Shown: piece after piece, positions 16,931 to 25,513 of the stretch
Position numbering within the stretch: the first letter of the stretch is position 1
Layout of the letters: every line of letters starts with the position of its first letter
NCBI RefSeq assembly: GCF_018847975.1
Contig: NZ_CP072597.1
Span: 1,961,001 to 2,025,000 of the forward strand
Direction: 5' to 3'
DNA from: Lysobacter sp. K5869
GTDB lineage: Bacteria > Pseudomonadota > Gammaproteobacteria > Xanthomonadales > Xanthomonadaceae
Length of the DNA stretch: 64,000 bases
Position numbers and translations under genes: made by a program
The notes under the pieces: generated by a model
The model's database searches: none
What the model was told of the DNA's origin: nothing
Seen by the model: the letters and a program-made list of their open reading frames with translations, nothing else

Positions 16931-17608
16931 TCAGTCCTGCAGGAAGCGCGCGGGGATCAGGCGGTGGAACGGGAACATCGGGAAGTACGGCCGCGCTTCG
17001 GCCAGGGTGCGGCGCACCGAGGCGCGGTCCATCAAGCGTTCGTAATAGCTCCGCAAACGCGCATGTTCCCGCGCGACCGGCGCGACGATGGCGGCGTAGA
17101 ACAGCGCCGGCGCGGCCGCGCAGTCGGCCAGGGTGAAGTCGTCGCCGCAGATCCACTCGCGTTCGGCCTGGCGCTCGATCATGCCGTAGGCGAGCGTCAG
17201 CGTGGCGCGCGCGTCGGCGACGCCGCGCGGGTCTTTCTCGTCCGGGCCGCGCAGTTCTTCGAGCACGATGCGCTGCATCGGCGTTTGCACGTACAGATCG
17301 AAGAAGCGGTCCCACAGGCGCACGTCCAGGCGCGCGTCCGCGTCGGCCGGCAGCAGCGCGCGCGGGCCGGGGTAGTGCTGTTGCAGATACTCGACGATGA
17401 TCGAGGTCTCCGGCACCGTGCGCCCGCGCGCTTCGTCGCGCAGCACCGGCATCTTGCCGACCGGCCACAGTTCGAGGAAATCGGCCTTGCGGTCGGGGTC
17501 GCCGAGATCGACCAGATGGTCTTGGAAGGGCGTGCCGTTTTCGTACAGCGCGATCAGCACCTTGTGGCAGAACGAGGCCAAGGGGTGCGAGTACAGGTGC
17601 AGGGACAT
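16931..17608 (-). CDS. Glutathione S-transferase family protein
   Basis: The 225-residue protein starts MSLHLYSHPLASFCHKVLIALYE. The thioredoxin-fold N-terminal domain has Ser/Cys at the usual activation position, then GKMPVLRDE and PETSIIVEYL (glutathione-binding Glu-Thr/Ser). The all-helical C-terminal domain has DDFTLADCAAAPAL. It is the first gene of a tight group with ArsR and SRPBCC genes. An in-frame ATG 17 codons upstream is less likely because the family begins at the LYSHP strand. Substrate unknown. Confidence 0.85.
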   Translation of the reverse strand: MSLHLYSHPLASFCHKVLIALYENGTPFQDHLVDLGDPDRKADFLELWPVGKMPVLRDEARGRTVPETSIIVEYLQQHYPGPRALLPADADARLDVRLWDRFFDLYVQTPMQRIVLEELRGPDEKDPRGVADARATLTLAYGMIERQAEREWICGDDFTLADCAAAPALFYAAIVAPVAREHARLRSYYERLMDRASVRRTLAEARPYFPMFPFHRLIPARFLQD

Positions 17609-17779
17609 GGCGGGCTCGCGGGGCGGGTTAAAGTTTCCTTGATGGCTAAGTATTGGCATGCCCTGGAGGCGATTGCAAGAACTCTTTCCTCATCGGCTAA
17701 GTATTGGCGGCTGCGGCGCCGAAGCGACTAAAGTCCCGGGACGCGGCGCGGCCGCGGGTTTCGGCGCAGAAGGAAAGAG

Positions 17780-18289
17780 ATGCAGACGGATCGGCTGGTG
17801 ATCGCGAACTCGCGCGGCAAGTACGCGTGGCTGCTGCTGATCTGTTCGGCGTTCGTGGCGATCGGCGCGCTGATCGTGCTGCGCGCGCCCGGCCTGGTGG
17901 CTTTTCTGATCGGCGGCGCTTCGATCGTGTTCTTCGGCGGGGGCGCGGTGTTGTTTGCGTTCCAGTTGATCGACCGCCGGCCGCGGCTGATCTGCGACGA
18001 CGAGGGGTTGTACGACCGCGCTCTGGGCATCGGCGTGATTCCTTGGCGCGACATCGTCGATGCGCAGTTGCATTCGGTGCGCGGCCATCCTTTCGTTTGC
18101 CTGCGATTGCGCAATCCCGAGCACTGGCTGGCCAAGCTGTCGCCGCGTCGACAGCGGCTGGTCGGGTTCAGCCAACGCTTCGGGTTCGGCGCGCTGAACG
18201 TCACTCTGTCGGGCGCGGCGATCGATCCGCAGGTCGTGTTGAAGCGGATTCTTAAGTACTCGGCGATGCATGAGCCGGGCAGGGGATGA
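17780..18289 (+). CDS. STM3941-like membrane protein
   Basis: The 169-residue protein has two adjacent transmembrane helices (about residues 15-65). A cytoplasmic beta-rich domain follows, with PRLICDDEGLYDRALGIG and VIPWRDIVDAQLHSV. This fits the conserved hypothetical STM3941 family, PH-like domains after two helices. AAGGAAAG precedes the ATG. The next gene overlaps its stop (ATGA). Function unknown. Confidence 0.7.
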   Translation: MQTDRLVIANSRGKYAWLLLICSAFVAIGALIVLRAPGLVAFLIGGASIVFFGGGAVLFAFQLIDRRPRLICDDEGLYDRALGIGVIPWRDIVDAQLHSVRGHPFVCLRLRNPEHWLAKLSPRRQRLVGFSQRFGFGALNVTLSGAAIDPQVVLKRILKYSAMHEPGRG

Positions 18290-18708
18290 AGATGAGCGCC
18301 ATCGCGAACCAAGGCGACGCCGCGCGCTTGCTTGAGTTCCTGCACGGCGAATGGCGCCGCTGTTCGCCCGGGCAATTGCGCCGCGGCGTGTGGGTGTCGC
18401 AGCACGAACCCATCGCCGCCGACGCGGAAGGGGGATCCGCACTCTCGCAGCCGTTGCTGCGCGCGTGGTGGATGGATTGGGATGGGATCGAGCTGCGCCC
18501 GGCCCTGTCGTTCAAACTCTTCTGCGATCACCTGAAGCCGCGCGATGCGCAGACCCTTTACGAGATCGGCATGTCGAACTTCGCCGCGTTTCCGCATGCG
18601 CCGTTCTATTGCGTGGATACGGTCCGCGGCCCGTTGGACGGCGACGGTTGGCGCGTGCGAGTGACGCAGGCGGCGGTGGACGTGCTGGAGAAACGCTGGG
18701 TGTCGTGA
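18286..18708 (+). CDS. Hypothetical protein coupled to the STM3941-like gene
   Basis: This 140-residue soluble protein overlaps the upstream stop by four bases (ATGA), so it is probably co-translated. Visible features are a RLLEFLHGEWRRCSPGQLRRG start, a Trp-rich WWMDWDGIEL segment and PFYCVDTVRG. No family was recognised. It is convergent with the TetR gene. Confidence 0.6.
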   Translation: MKMSAIANQGDAARLLEFLHGEWRRCSPGQLRRGVWVSQHEPIAADAEGGSALSQPLLRAWWMDWDGIELRPALSFKLFCDHLKPRDAQTLYEIGMSNFAAFPHAPFYCVDTVRGPLDGDGWRVRVTQAAVDVLEKRWVS

Positions 18709-18724
18709 TCGCGCCCGAGCGGAA

Positions 18725-19435
18725 TCAGCGCGACTTCGCCGCGCGCCTGCGCGCCGCCTTGGCCCGCTCCGCCATCGCTCCCGACCCCGCGAGGATCATC
18801 CGCACCATCGAGCTCATCTGCTCGATCAGCTCGGGATCCTTCTCGCGCGGCATGTCCATCGCGGTGGCGCCCATCGCGAACACCAAACGGGTGATCGAGC
18901 GCGCGACCAGCGCGGGCTCGTACAGTTCGACGTCGTCCAGCGCGGCCAGCCGGATCAAGTCCACGCGCAGTTCTTCCTCGAAGAACGACAGCTCGCGGTC
19001 GACCGCGCGCTTGAACGCGTCCGAGCCGACCGTGCCTTCGCGCAACAGCACGTGCAAGAGGCGGTCATCGGCGCGCAACTGTTCCATGAAAGCCTCGATG
19101 GAACTGCGCACGATGCTGCGCCGCGTGGTCAGCCGGTGGCGGGCCTCGCCGACGATCTTGCGCAGCGATTGCCCGGCCAGGTCGATCAGGGCCACGGCCA
19201 GTTCGTCGGTGTCGCGGAACTGGCGGTAGAAGCTGTTCGGCGCGATGCCGGCTTCGCGCGCGACCTCGCGCAGGCTCAGCGAGGACACGCTGCGGTGCGG
19301 GCCGACCAGTTTCAGCGCCGCGTAGATGATGTCCTCGCGCGCGATCGTCGCCTTGCGGCCCGGGTGGCTGTCGACGTCGATGTCGGAGGAGAGGCGTTGG
19401 CTCACGGGGCGGCGGCGCGTGGACGGGCAGCGCAC
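18725..19435 (-). CDS. TetR regulator of the FabR/DesT type
   Basis: The 236-residue protein has an N-terminal helix-turn-helix (SSLSLREVAREAGIAPNSFYRQFRDTDEL) typical of TetR, and a C-terminal half matching FabR (EELRVDLIRLAA, YEPALVARSITRLVFAMGA). FabR and DesT sense unsaturated/saturated acyl-CoA or acyl-ACP balance and repress desaturation genes. It is divergent from a reductase/desaturase pair, the same arrangement as P. aeruginosa desT-desCB. The GTG start at 19435 has GGGAG six bases upstream; a GTG 13 codons further up would overlap the putative operator. Confidence 0.82.
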   Translation of the reverse strand: MRCPSTRRRPVSQRLSSDIDVDSHPGRKATIAREDIIYAALKLVGPHRSVSSLSLREVAREAGIAPNSFYRQFRDTDELAVALIDLAGQSLRKIVGEARHRLTTRRSIVRSSIEAFMEQLRADDRLLHVLLREGTVGSDAFKRAVDRELSFFEEELRVDLIRLAALDDVELYEPALVARSITRLVFAMGATAMDMPREKDPELIEQMSSMVRMILAGSGAMAERAKAARRRAAKSR

Positions 19436-19465
19436 ATGATACTCCCGTTGCTGAATTAATATACG

Positions 19466-19479
19466 GTTGTGCACACAAC
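19466..19479. promoter_or_regulatory. Candidate FabR/DesT-like operator
   Basis: GTTGTG-CA-CACAAC is a perfect palindrome between the divergent TetR and reductase genes. It is positioned to overlap both promoters, including the -10-like TATAGT at 19494-19499 and the TATATT on the other strand. Autoregulation and control of the desaturase operon are inferred. Confidence 0.55.
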
Positions 19480-19506
19480 TGTGCGGATATCTGTATAGTG
19501 CCCCCC

Positions 19507-20613
19507 ATGAACGCTGCCGTCCTCCCCGCCGCCGCCAGTCCGCGCAGTCGCCTGCGCCGCTTGGTTTCGCCCTTCGTTTCGCCGCAAGTCTTTGATTTTT
19601 GGGCTTCCCGGCTGCATCCGACCTGGTCGTGGGAGCGCTCGCTGGCGCGCATCGTCGGCCGCGCCGAGGCCTCGGCCGACGCGGTCACCCTGTTGCTGGC
19701 GCCGAACCGGCACTGGCGCGGGGCGGTCGCCGGTCAGCACCTGCTGATCGGCGCGCGCATCGACGGGGTCCTGGTGACCCGCAGCTACAGCCTGTCCGAC
19801 GCCGCGCGCGGCGACGGCCGGATCGAAATCACGGTCAAGGCGATCGAGGGCGGCAAGCTCAGCGGCCACCTGCGCGACAACGCGCGGATCGGCGACGTGC
19901 TCGAACTCGGCCCCGCGTTCGGCGAGATGACCTTGCCCGAGCGCGCCGACGGCGCGCGCTTGTTCCTCGCCGCAGGCAGCGGCATCACCCCGCTGATGGC
20001 GATGGTGCGCGCGCAAGCGGCGCAGGGCATGCCGGCGCCGTTGACGCTGTTGTACTGGGCGCGCCGCCGCGAAGAACTGTGCTTCGTCGAAGAGCTGCGC
20101 GCGTTGGCGTCCGCGCATGCGAACTTTCAGGTGCGTTTCCTGCTGACCCGGCAAGAGCCGCGCGCCGACGACGAAGACGCCGGCCGCATCGATGCCGCGC
20201 TGCTCGCGCGCCACGCCGGCGATCTGCGCGAACGCGCGGTGTTCGCCTGCGGCCCCGGCGGTTTCGTCGACAGCGCGCGCGCCTGCGCCGAAACCGGCGC
20301 GCGTTCGTTCGCCAGCGAAGCCTTCACGCCGCCGCCGCGCGAAAGCGGCGAGGACGGCCACGCCGAAGTCGTGCTCGCGCGCAGCGGCCGCCGCTTCCAA
20401 TTGCCGCGCGGCGAATCGCTGTTGACCGCGCTGGAAGCGCAAGGGCTCAAGTTGCCTTCGGGCTGCCGCATGGGCCTGTGCAACACCTGCGCCTGCGGCA
20501 AGTCCGCCGGCGCCACCCGTCATCTGCACACCGGCGCGCTGCACGGCGAACCGGTGTCCGCGCTGCGGCTGTGCGTGAACGCGCCGGCCGGCGATCTCAC
20601 CCTCGACCTTTGA
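19507..20613 (+). CDS. Ferredoxin reductase with C-terminal 2Fe-2S domain (DesC-like)
   Basis: The 368-residue protein has a FAD-binding barrel (RSYSLS), an NAD(P)-binding domain (AGSGITPLMAMV, FACGPGG) and a C-terminal plant-type 2Fe-2S ferredoxin domain with CRMGLCNTCACG and a later Cys (RLCVNAP). It should pass electrons from NAD(P)H to the membrane desaturase encoded 10 bases downstream. No Shine-Dalgarno is seen: TATAGT ends 7 bases before the ATG, so the transcript may be leaderless. Confidence 0.85.
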   Translation: MNAAVLPAAASPRSRLRRLVSPFVSPQVFDFWASRLHPTWSWERSLARIVGRAEASADAVTLLLAPNRHWRGAVAGQHLLIGARIDGVLVTRSYSLSDAARGDGRIEITVKAIEGGKLSGHLRDNARIGDVLELGPAFGEMTLPERADGARLFLAAGSGITPLMAMVRAQAAQGMPAPLTLLYWARRREELCFVEELRALASAHANFQVRFLLTRQEPRADDEDAGRIDAALLARHAGDLRERAVFACGPGGFVDSARACAETGARSFASEAFTPPPRESGEDGHAEVVLARSGRRFQLPRGESLLTALEAQGLKLPSGCRMGLCNTCACGKSAGATRHLHTGALHGEPVSALRLCVNAPAGDLTLDL

Positions 20614-20623
20614 ACCTTCCCGC

Positions 20624-21769
20624 ATGAGCAAGCAACGCAACCGCGCGCTGAGCGCGCAGGAACTCGACCGCTTCGGCGAAGAACTCGACGCGCTGCGCGC
20701 GCGCACCCTGGCCCAGGTGGGCAAGGTCGACGCCGACTACATCCGCCGCGTGGTCGCGGCGGTGCGCTACACCGGATTGGCCGGACGCTTGCTGCTGTAC
20801 GTCGGCGCCATCGGCGGCGCGTTCGTGTCGTGGCTGCTGTGGCCGGCGTGCGTGCTCGGCGCGCTGCTGCTGGCGGCGTCGAAGATCATGGAGAACATGG
20901 AAGTCGGCCACAACGTCATGCACGGCCAGTACGACTGGATGCGCGATCCGCATCTGGACGGCCGCACCTACGAATGGGACATCGTCGCCACCGGCGACAA
21001 TTGGCGCAAGACGCACAACTTCCAGCACCACACCTGGACCAACGTGCGCGGCATGGACGACGACATCGGCTACGGCCTGCTGCGGATCTTTCCCGAGCAG
21101 CGCTGGCGCCCGTTCTATCTGTTGCAGCCGCCGATCGCGGTGATCTTCGCGCTGCTGTTCCAGTGGGGCGTGGCGATTCAGGAACTGCGCGTGGGCCGCT
21201 GGCTCGCCGGCAAGACCACGCACCGGGCGATGTGGCGCAAGTTCGTTCCGGTCGGCCGCAAGATGGGCAAGCAGCTGTTCAAGGATTACCTGCTGTTCCC
21301 GGCGCTGGCCGGCCCGTTCTTCCTGCCGGTGCTGCTCGGCAACATGGTCGCCAACGGCATCCGCAACGTGTGGACCTACGTGGTGATCTTCTGCGGCCAC
21401 TTCACCCACGACGTGGAAGTGTTCCCGAAGGAATCGGTGCGCAACGAATCGCGCGGACATTGGTACCTGCGCCAGCTGCGCGGCTCGGCCAACCTGACCG
21501 GCGGCAAGGTCATGGACCTGATGACCGGCAACCTGAGCCACCAGATCGAGCACCACTTCTATCCCGACATCCCGGCCTGGCGCTATGCGTCGATGGCGGT
21601 GGAGGTGCGCGAGATCTGCGCGCGCTACGGCCAGCATTACGACACCGGCTCGCTGCCGGGGCAGTTCGCCGAAGTCAGCTGGCGGATCGTGCGCCATGCC
21701 TTCCCGAGCCGTCCGCGCAAGCGCCGGCCGCTGGTTCGCGCCGAGGCGGCGTTGGAAGCGCAGGGCTGA
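20624..21769 (+). CDS. Membrane fatty acid desaturase (DesB-like)
   Basis: The 381-residue protein has the three histidine boxes of di-iron acyl desaturases: GHNVMH (residues 95-100), HNFQHH (131-136) and HQIEHHF near residue 308. Hydrophobic segments lie at about 50-85 and 165-255. It introduces a double bond into acyl-CoA or phospholipid acyl chains using electrons from the upstream reductase. The divergent FabR-like repressor probably sets its expression with membrane saturation. The strong terminator at 21804 ends the operon. Confidence 0.88.
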   Translation: MSKQRNRALSAQELDRFGEELDALRARTLAQVGKVDADYIRRVVAAVRYTGLAGRLLLYVGAIGGAFVSWLLWPACVLGALLLAASKIMENMEVGHNVMHGQYDWMRDPHLDGRTYEWDIVATGDNWRKTHNFQHHTWTNVRGMDDDIGYGLLRIFPEQRWRPFYLLQPPIAVIFALLFQWGVAIQELRVGRWLAGKTTHRAMWRKFVPVGRKMGKQLFKDYLLFPALAGPFFLPVLLGNMVANGIRNVWTYVVIFCGHFTHDVEVFPKESVRNESRGHWYLRQLRGSANLTGGKVMDLMTGNLSHQIEHHFYPDIPAWRYASMAVEVREICARYGQHYDTGSLPGQFAEVSWRIVRHAFPSRPRKRRPLVRAEAALEAQG

Positions 21770-21803
21770 CGGTCCGCGCTTCATCGCGGCGACTTGCGAA
21801 CGA

Positions 21804-21838
21804 GTCCCCCGACGCCTCGCGGCATCGGGGGATTTTTC
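21804..21838. terminator. Bidirectional terminator between desaturase and GST genes
   Basis: TCCCCCGA (21805-21812) pairs with TCGGGGGA (21825-21832), with a further GCC/GGC pair inside and a TCGC loop. A TTTTT run follows on the plus strand. It lies between convergent genes. Confidence 0.8.
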
Positions 21839-21856
21839 GTTTCGGCGCCGTCGCGA

Positions 21857-22567
21857 TCAGGCCGCGCGTTTGAGCGCCACCGATTCGGCGATGCTCACTT
21901 CGCCTTCGAAGCGGCCGACGCTGGTCGCCGGGCGCTGCTGCTCGATGGCGTGGGCGAAGGCCACCGCCGGTTCGGCTTCGAGCTTGTCGAACAGGCGCTG
22001 CAGGTTCGGGTAATCGCGGCGGTCGACCACGTTGTGGTACTTGGTCCAGCGCGCGATGCCGATGAAGTAGGCGTCGGCGAGGGTGCGGCGTTCGCCGAGC
22101 AGCCAGGGCTTGTCGCCGAGCATGCGCTCGAGCTCCTGGTGCGCGCGGACCACGCGGATGCGGCCGTACTCGGTCAGCACGCGCTGGGTGTCCTCGTCCG
22201 ACTCGTGCTCCAGGATCCACCACAGCGACGAGAACGAGCCGAAGAACGTGGTGTTGAGGAAGGCGAGCATGCGGTTGAGTTCGTCGAACTCCGGCGTGCC
22301 CTGCTGGAACGAGATGCCGGCGGCCAGCGCGCCCGGGGTGGCGCCGATGTGGTTGAGGATGGCGAGGCTCTCGGCGAGATAGTCGCCGCGCGCGGTGGCC
22401 AGCGCCGGGGTCTCGCGCACCGGGTTGATCGCGGCGTAGAGGTCGGTCTGCATGTCTTCGGGCATGTTCACGCGCGCCAGCCGGTAGGGCTGGCCGGACC
22501 ATTCCAGGGCGACGATGGAGCCGAACGAGCAGCCGGAGGGGACGCCGTAATAGAGGATCGGGGACAT
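21857..22567 (-). CDS. Glutathione S-transferase-like protein
   Basis: The 236-residue protein begins SPILYYGVPSGCSFGSIVALEW, a thioredoxin-like fold with Ser/Cys in the activation region. RETPALATARGDYLAESLAIL follows, and a C-terminal helical domain has LLGERRTLADAYFIGIARW. AAAGGAACC precedes the ATG. It is transcribed divergently from a LysR regulator with a palindromic site between them, so it is the likely regulatory target. Substrate unknown. Confidence 0.82.
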   Translation of the reverse strand: MSPILYYGVPSGCSFGSIVALEWSGQPYRLARVNMPEDMQTDLYAAINPVRETPALATARGDYLAESLAILNHIGATPGALAAGISFQQGTPEFDELNRMLAFLNTTFFGSFSSLWWILEHESDEDTQRVLTEYGRIRVVRAHQELERMLGDKPWLLGERRTLADAYFIGIARWTKYHNVVDRRDYPNLQRLFDKLEAEPAVAFAHAIEQQRPATSVGRFEGEVSIAESVALKRAA

Positions 22568-22653
22568 GGAGGGTTCCTTTGGTTCGAGTGGGCCGCGTCG
22601 TTCGCGGCGGGTGTGACCACTCTAGGTGTGTGGACTTTGGCCGTGTAGTCGGC

Positions 22654-22690
22654 GGAAAGTGGACTCAAAGTCCACATATGTGTACTTTCC
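22654..22690. promoter_or_regulatory. LysR-type operator region
   Basis: GTGGACTCAAAGTCCAC (22659-22675) is a perfect palindrome of 7-bp arms around CAA. It is nested in a second inverted repeat, GGAAAGT (22654-22660) and ACTTTCC (22684-22690). A further half-site GTGGACTTT is at about 22629. The layout fits the recognition and activation sites of a LysR regulator in a divergent promoter. Confidence 0.6.
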
Positions 22691-22694
22691 GGCC

Positions 22695-23597
22695 ATGTTG
22701 AACCTCAACGATCTGGTCCTGTTCGCCACCGCGGTCGAGAGCGGCGGCTTCGCCGCGGCCTCGCGCCGGCTCGGCGTGCCCAAGTCGACCATCAGCAAGC
22801 GCGTGGCCGCGCTGGAGGACGAGTTGGGCGTGCGCCTGATCCACCGCACCTCGCGCAGCTTCGTGCTGACCGACACCGGCCGCGATTTCCACGAGCACGC
22901 GCGCGCGGCGCTGATCGAAACCGAGGCGGCCGAGAACGCGGTGCGCAGCCGCGTCGCCGAGCCGAGCGGGCGGGTGCGCATCACCTGCGGCGTGCCGACC
23001 GCGCAGGAGTATCTGGCGCCGCACCTGCCGGCGCTGGCGCGCGCGTATCCGCGCCTGCAGGTCGAAGTCGACGTCAGCGACCGCTTCGTCGATCTGGTCC
23101 AGGAGGGTTACGACATCGGCGTGCGCAGCCATTTCGCGCCGCTGCCGGATTCGGGCTTGATCCAGCGGCAGGCCGCGGTCGAACGCATCGTGTTGCTGGC
23201 GGCGCCGGCGTATCTGGCGGCGCGCGGCGAGCCTTCGTCGCCGCAAGCGTTGGCCGAACACGACGGTCTGCTGACCGGGCCGGCGAACGGCGCGTGGACT
23301 TTGCGCGGCGCGGATGGCGCCAGCGCGGTAGTGTCGCCGCGGCCGCGCATGGTCGCCAACGAAGGGCGGGTGCTGGTGTCGGCCGCGGTCGCCGGACTGG
23401 GCATCGCGGTGCTGCCGGAAGGTTTGAGCCGCGCCGAGACCGAGTCCGGGCGATTGCGGCGCGTGCTGCCGCACTGGGACGCCGGCACGGTGACGACGAG
23501 TCTGGTGATGCCGCATCGGCGCGGCCAGTTGCCGGGCGTGCGCGCGACCGTCGAGTTCCTGATCGAGTGCCTGGCGCAGAAGCAAGGCGCGCGATGA
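22695..23597 (+). CDS. LysR-family transcriptional regulator
   Basis: The 300-residue protein has the LysR helix-turn-helix (FAAASRRLGVPKSTISKRVAALED) and a periplasmic-binding-protein-like effector domain from about residue 90 to 295 (RVRITCGVPTAQEYL, GYDIGVRSH, VAGLGIAVLPEGL). It is divergent from the GST gene with a palindrome in the gap. The start at 22695 is preferred over one at 22626, which would run through the operator. Confidence 0.88.
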   Translation: MLNLNDLVLFATAVESGGFAAASRRLGVPKSTISKRVAALEDELGVRLIHRTSRSFVLTDTGRDFHEHARAALIETEAAENAVRSRVAEPSGRVRITCGVPTAQEYLAPHLPALARAYPRLQVEVDVSDRFVDLVQEGYDIGVRSHFAPLPDSGLIQRQAAVERIVLLAAPAYLAARGEPSSPQALAEHDGLLTGPANGAWTLRGADGASAVVSPRPRMVANEGRVLVSAAVAGLGIAVLPEGLSRAETESGRLRRVLPHWDAGTVTTSLVMPHRRGQLPGVRATVEFLIECLAQKQGAR

Positions 23598-23657
23598 CGC
23601 GGGAGGGCGGGCCTTGTCGCTTGCGATGCGGCGACGCGGCTCGAACGCAAGGTCGCG

Positions 23658-24137
23658 TCAGTCGGCTTCTTCTTCCTCTGACACCGGAATCGCCAAGCCG
23701 CGCTTGACCAGACTCAGCGCGACATTGGTGGTGAAGCGGCGCACGTTCGGGTTCTCCGCCACCAATCGCAGCATCAGCGCATCGAACGCCTCGGTGTCCG
23801 GCGCGGTCACCACCAGCACGAAATCGGCTTCGCCGGTGACGTAGAACGCTTGCTGCACTTGCTCGCACGACGCGAGCCACTGGCGCAGTTGGGTCAGCAG
23901 TTCCGGCCGCTCGCGCTCGACCTGCAGCGAGACCAGAAAGAACGTCGGCTTGCCGACGCGCTTGGGATCGAGCACGGCGGCATGACGCTGGATCACCCCC
24001 GCCTCGCGCAGCTTGCGCAGCCGGCGCTGGATCGCCGAGGGCGACAGCGCGATCTGCTCGGCGAGGCGCTCGGCGGTCTGGCCGGCGTCGTCTTGCACGA
24101 GGTTGAGCAGCCGGCGGTCGAAGCGGTCGAGTTTCAT
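23658..24137 (-). CDS. Lrp/AsnC-family regulator
   Basis: The 159-residue protein has an N-terminal helix-turn-helix (MKLDRFDRRLLNLVQDDAGQ, LSPSAIQRRLRKLREAGVI) and a C-terminal RAM domain (VQQAFYVTGEADFVLVV, FTTNVALSLVKRG). It is a leucine-responsive type regulator that senses amino acids. It is divergent from the next GST gene, a likely target. Confidence 0.88.
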   Translation of the reverse strand: MKLDRFDRRLLNLVQDDAGQTAERLAEQIALSPSAIQRRLRKLREAGVIQRHAAVLDPKRVGKPTFFLVSLQVERERPELLTQLRQWLASCEQVQQAFYVTGEADFVLVVTAPDTEAFDALMLRLVAENPNVRRFTTNVALSLVKRGLAIPVSEEEEAD

Positions 24138-24281
24138 GGCCGCCATCTTAGGCCGCCGAGCGCGCCGGCCACCACGTTCGCGCCGGAAAACCGCGCGGCG
24201 GCGGCCGTGGACGCGGCGCAAACGCGCGGCCGCGCCGTTAGCCTGATGCGCCTGTCCACCGTCCCCCGCGAAGGAAGCGTC

Positions 24282-24899
24282 ATGCGCCTGCTGTACCAGA
24301 CCCACTCGCCGTTCGCCCGCAAGGCCCTGGTGTTCGCCCTGGAAGCGGGATTGGGCGAGCGCATCGAGGTGATCCACCACGAGACCAGCCCGACCCTGCG
24401 CAACGAAGCGGTGTACGCGCAAAACCCGCTCGGCAAGGTGCCGGTGCTGCTGCGCCCGGGCCTGCCGCCGATCTTCGATTCGGATGTGATCTGCGCGTAT
24501 CTCGACACCTTGCACGACGGGCCGTCGCTGATTCCGGCGCAAGGCGAAACGCGTTGGCACGTGCTGCGCTTGCAGGCGGTCGCGCAGGGACTGGCCGACA
24601 CCGGCATCAAGGTGCGCTGGGAAACCGTGCGCCGGCCCGAGGCCTTGCGTTACGAGGCGCTGCGCGAGGGCTACACGCAGAAATTGCTGGAGAGCTACGA
24701 CTGGCTCGAACGCGAGCTCGACGTCGAGGCGCCGCTGCACGTCGGCCATATCGCGGTCGCTACCGCGCTGAGCTGGCTCGCGTTCCGCGAACTGCCGGAC
24801 TTCCGCGAAGGGCGGCCGCGACTGGCGGCGTGGCAGGACGCGTTCGAGCGCCGCGCGTCGATGCGCGCCACGCCGTTGTCGGGCGAAACCCAGGACTGA
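24282..24899 (+). CDS. Glutathione S-transferase family protein
   Basis: The 205-residue protein begins MRLLYQTHSPFARKALVFALE, with Ser in the N-terminal activation position. PLGKVPVLLR and the FDSDVICAYLD glutathione site follow, and the helical C-terminal domain has HVGHIAVATALSWLAFR. AAGGAAGC precedes the ATG. It is divergent from the Lrp-like gene. It is the third GST gene within 8 kb, each beside a different regulator. Confidence 0.85.
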   Translation: MRLLYQTHSPFARKALVFALEAGLGERIEVIHHETSPTLRNEAVYAQNPLGKVPVLLRPGLPPIFDSDVICAYLDTLHDGPSLIPAQGETRWHVLRLQAVAQGLADTGIKVRWETVRRPEALRYEALREGYTQKLLESYDWLERELDVEAPLHVGHIAVATALSWLAFRELPDFREGRPRLAAWQDAFERRASMRATPLSGETQD

Positions 24900-25041
24900 C
24901 TCGTCGCCGCGGCCGGCGTGTCCTGCGCGGCCGCGGCGCTTCGTTCGCATAGTCAGGCGGAGCGGGCCGGGGCGAGCGCTCCGCGGCGCGCGCCGCGTTC
25001 GGCCGCGCGCGCAGGCTTCCGCCACGACTGCGAGGTGGACG

Positions 25042-25491
25042 ATGAAGCGGATTTTCGGCGGTGCGATCTCGGTGATCCTGCTCGGGGTCTACGTGCACCT
25101 GATCAGCCTCGCCGTGCGGGTGGCGCTGTGCGTCGGCAAGGCCGGCTGCACCGAGTACACGGCCGGCCAGTTCAACGACGGCATGGCCCAGGCCTTGTCG
25201 GTGATCGGCGGCTTGGTGTCGGCGCTGGTGATCGCCGAGCTGGCCCTGTCCAAGCCGGGCGAAGCGCCGGGCACGCGGGTGCTCGACAGCGACGCGTCGA
25301 CCGGCACAGTACGCACGGTGGCGATCGTGTCGGTGTTCTTCGTCCTGGTCTGGATCGGAACCGGCCTGACCGCGTTCCTGGTCGGCCTGTACCATCCGGC
25401 GACGTTGCCGGTGCTGACCACGCACGGACAGGCGTGGCTGGGGTTGGCGGTGTCGGCGGCTTACGCGTATTTCGGATTGCAGCCCAGGTAG
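25042..25491 (+). CDS. Small membrane protein with four helices
   Basis: The 149-residue protein has predicted transmembrane helices at about 5-27, 48-66, 90-112 and 125-145. A conserved-looking CVGKAGCTEYTAGQF loop between the first two could form a disulfide. GAGGTGG precedes the ATG. No family or function recognised. It is convergent with the following gene. Confidence 0.65.
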   Translation: MKRIFGGAISVILLGVYVHLISLAVRVALCVGKAGCTEYTAGQFNDGMAQALSVIGGLVSALVIAELALSKPGEAPGTRVLDSDASTGTVRTVAIVSVFFVLVWIGTGLTAFLVGLYHPATLPVLTTHGQAWLGLAVSAAYAYFGLQPR

Positions 25492-25513
25492 CGCCGCGTC
25501 GGCGCGGGCGCGG

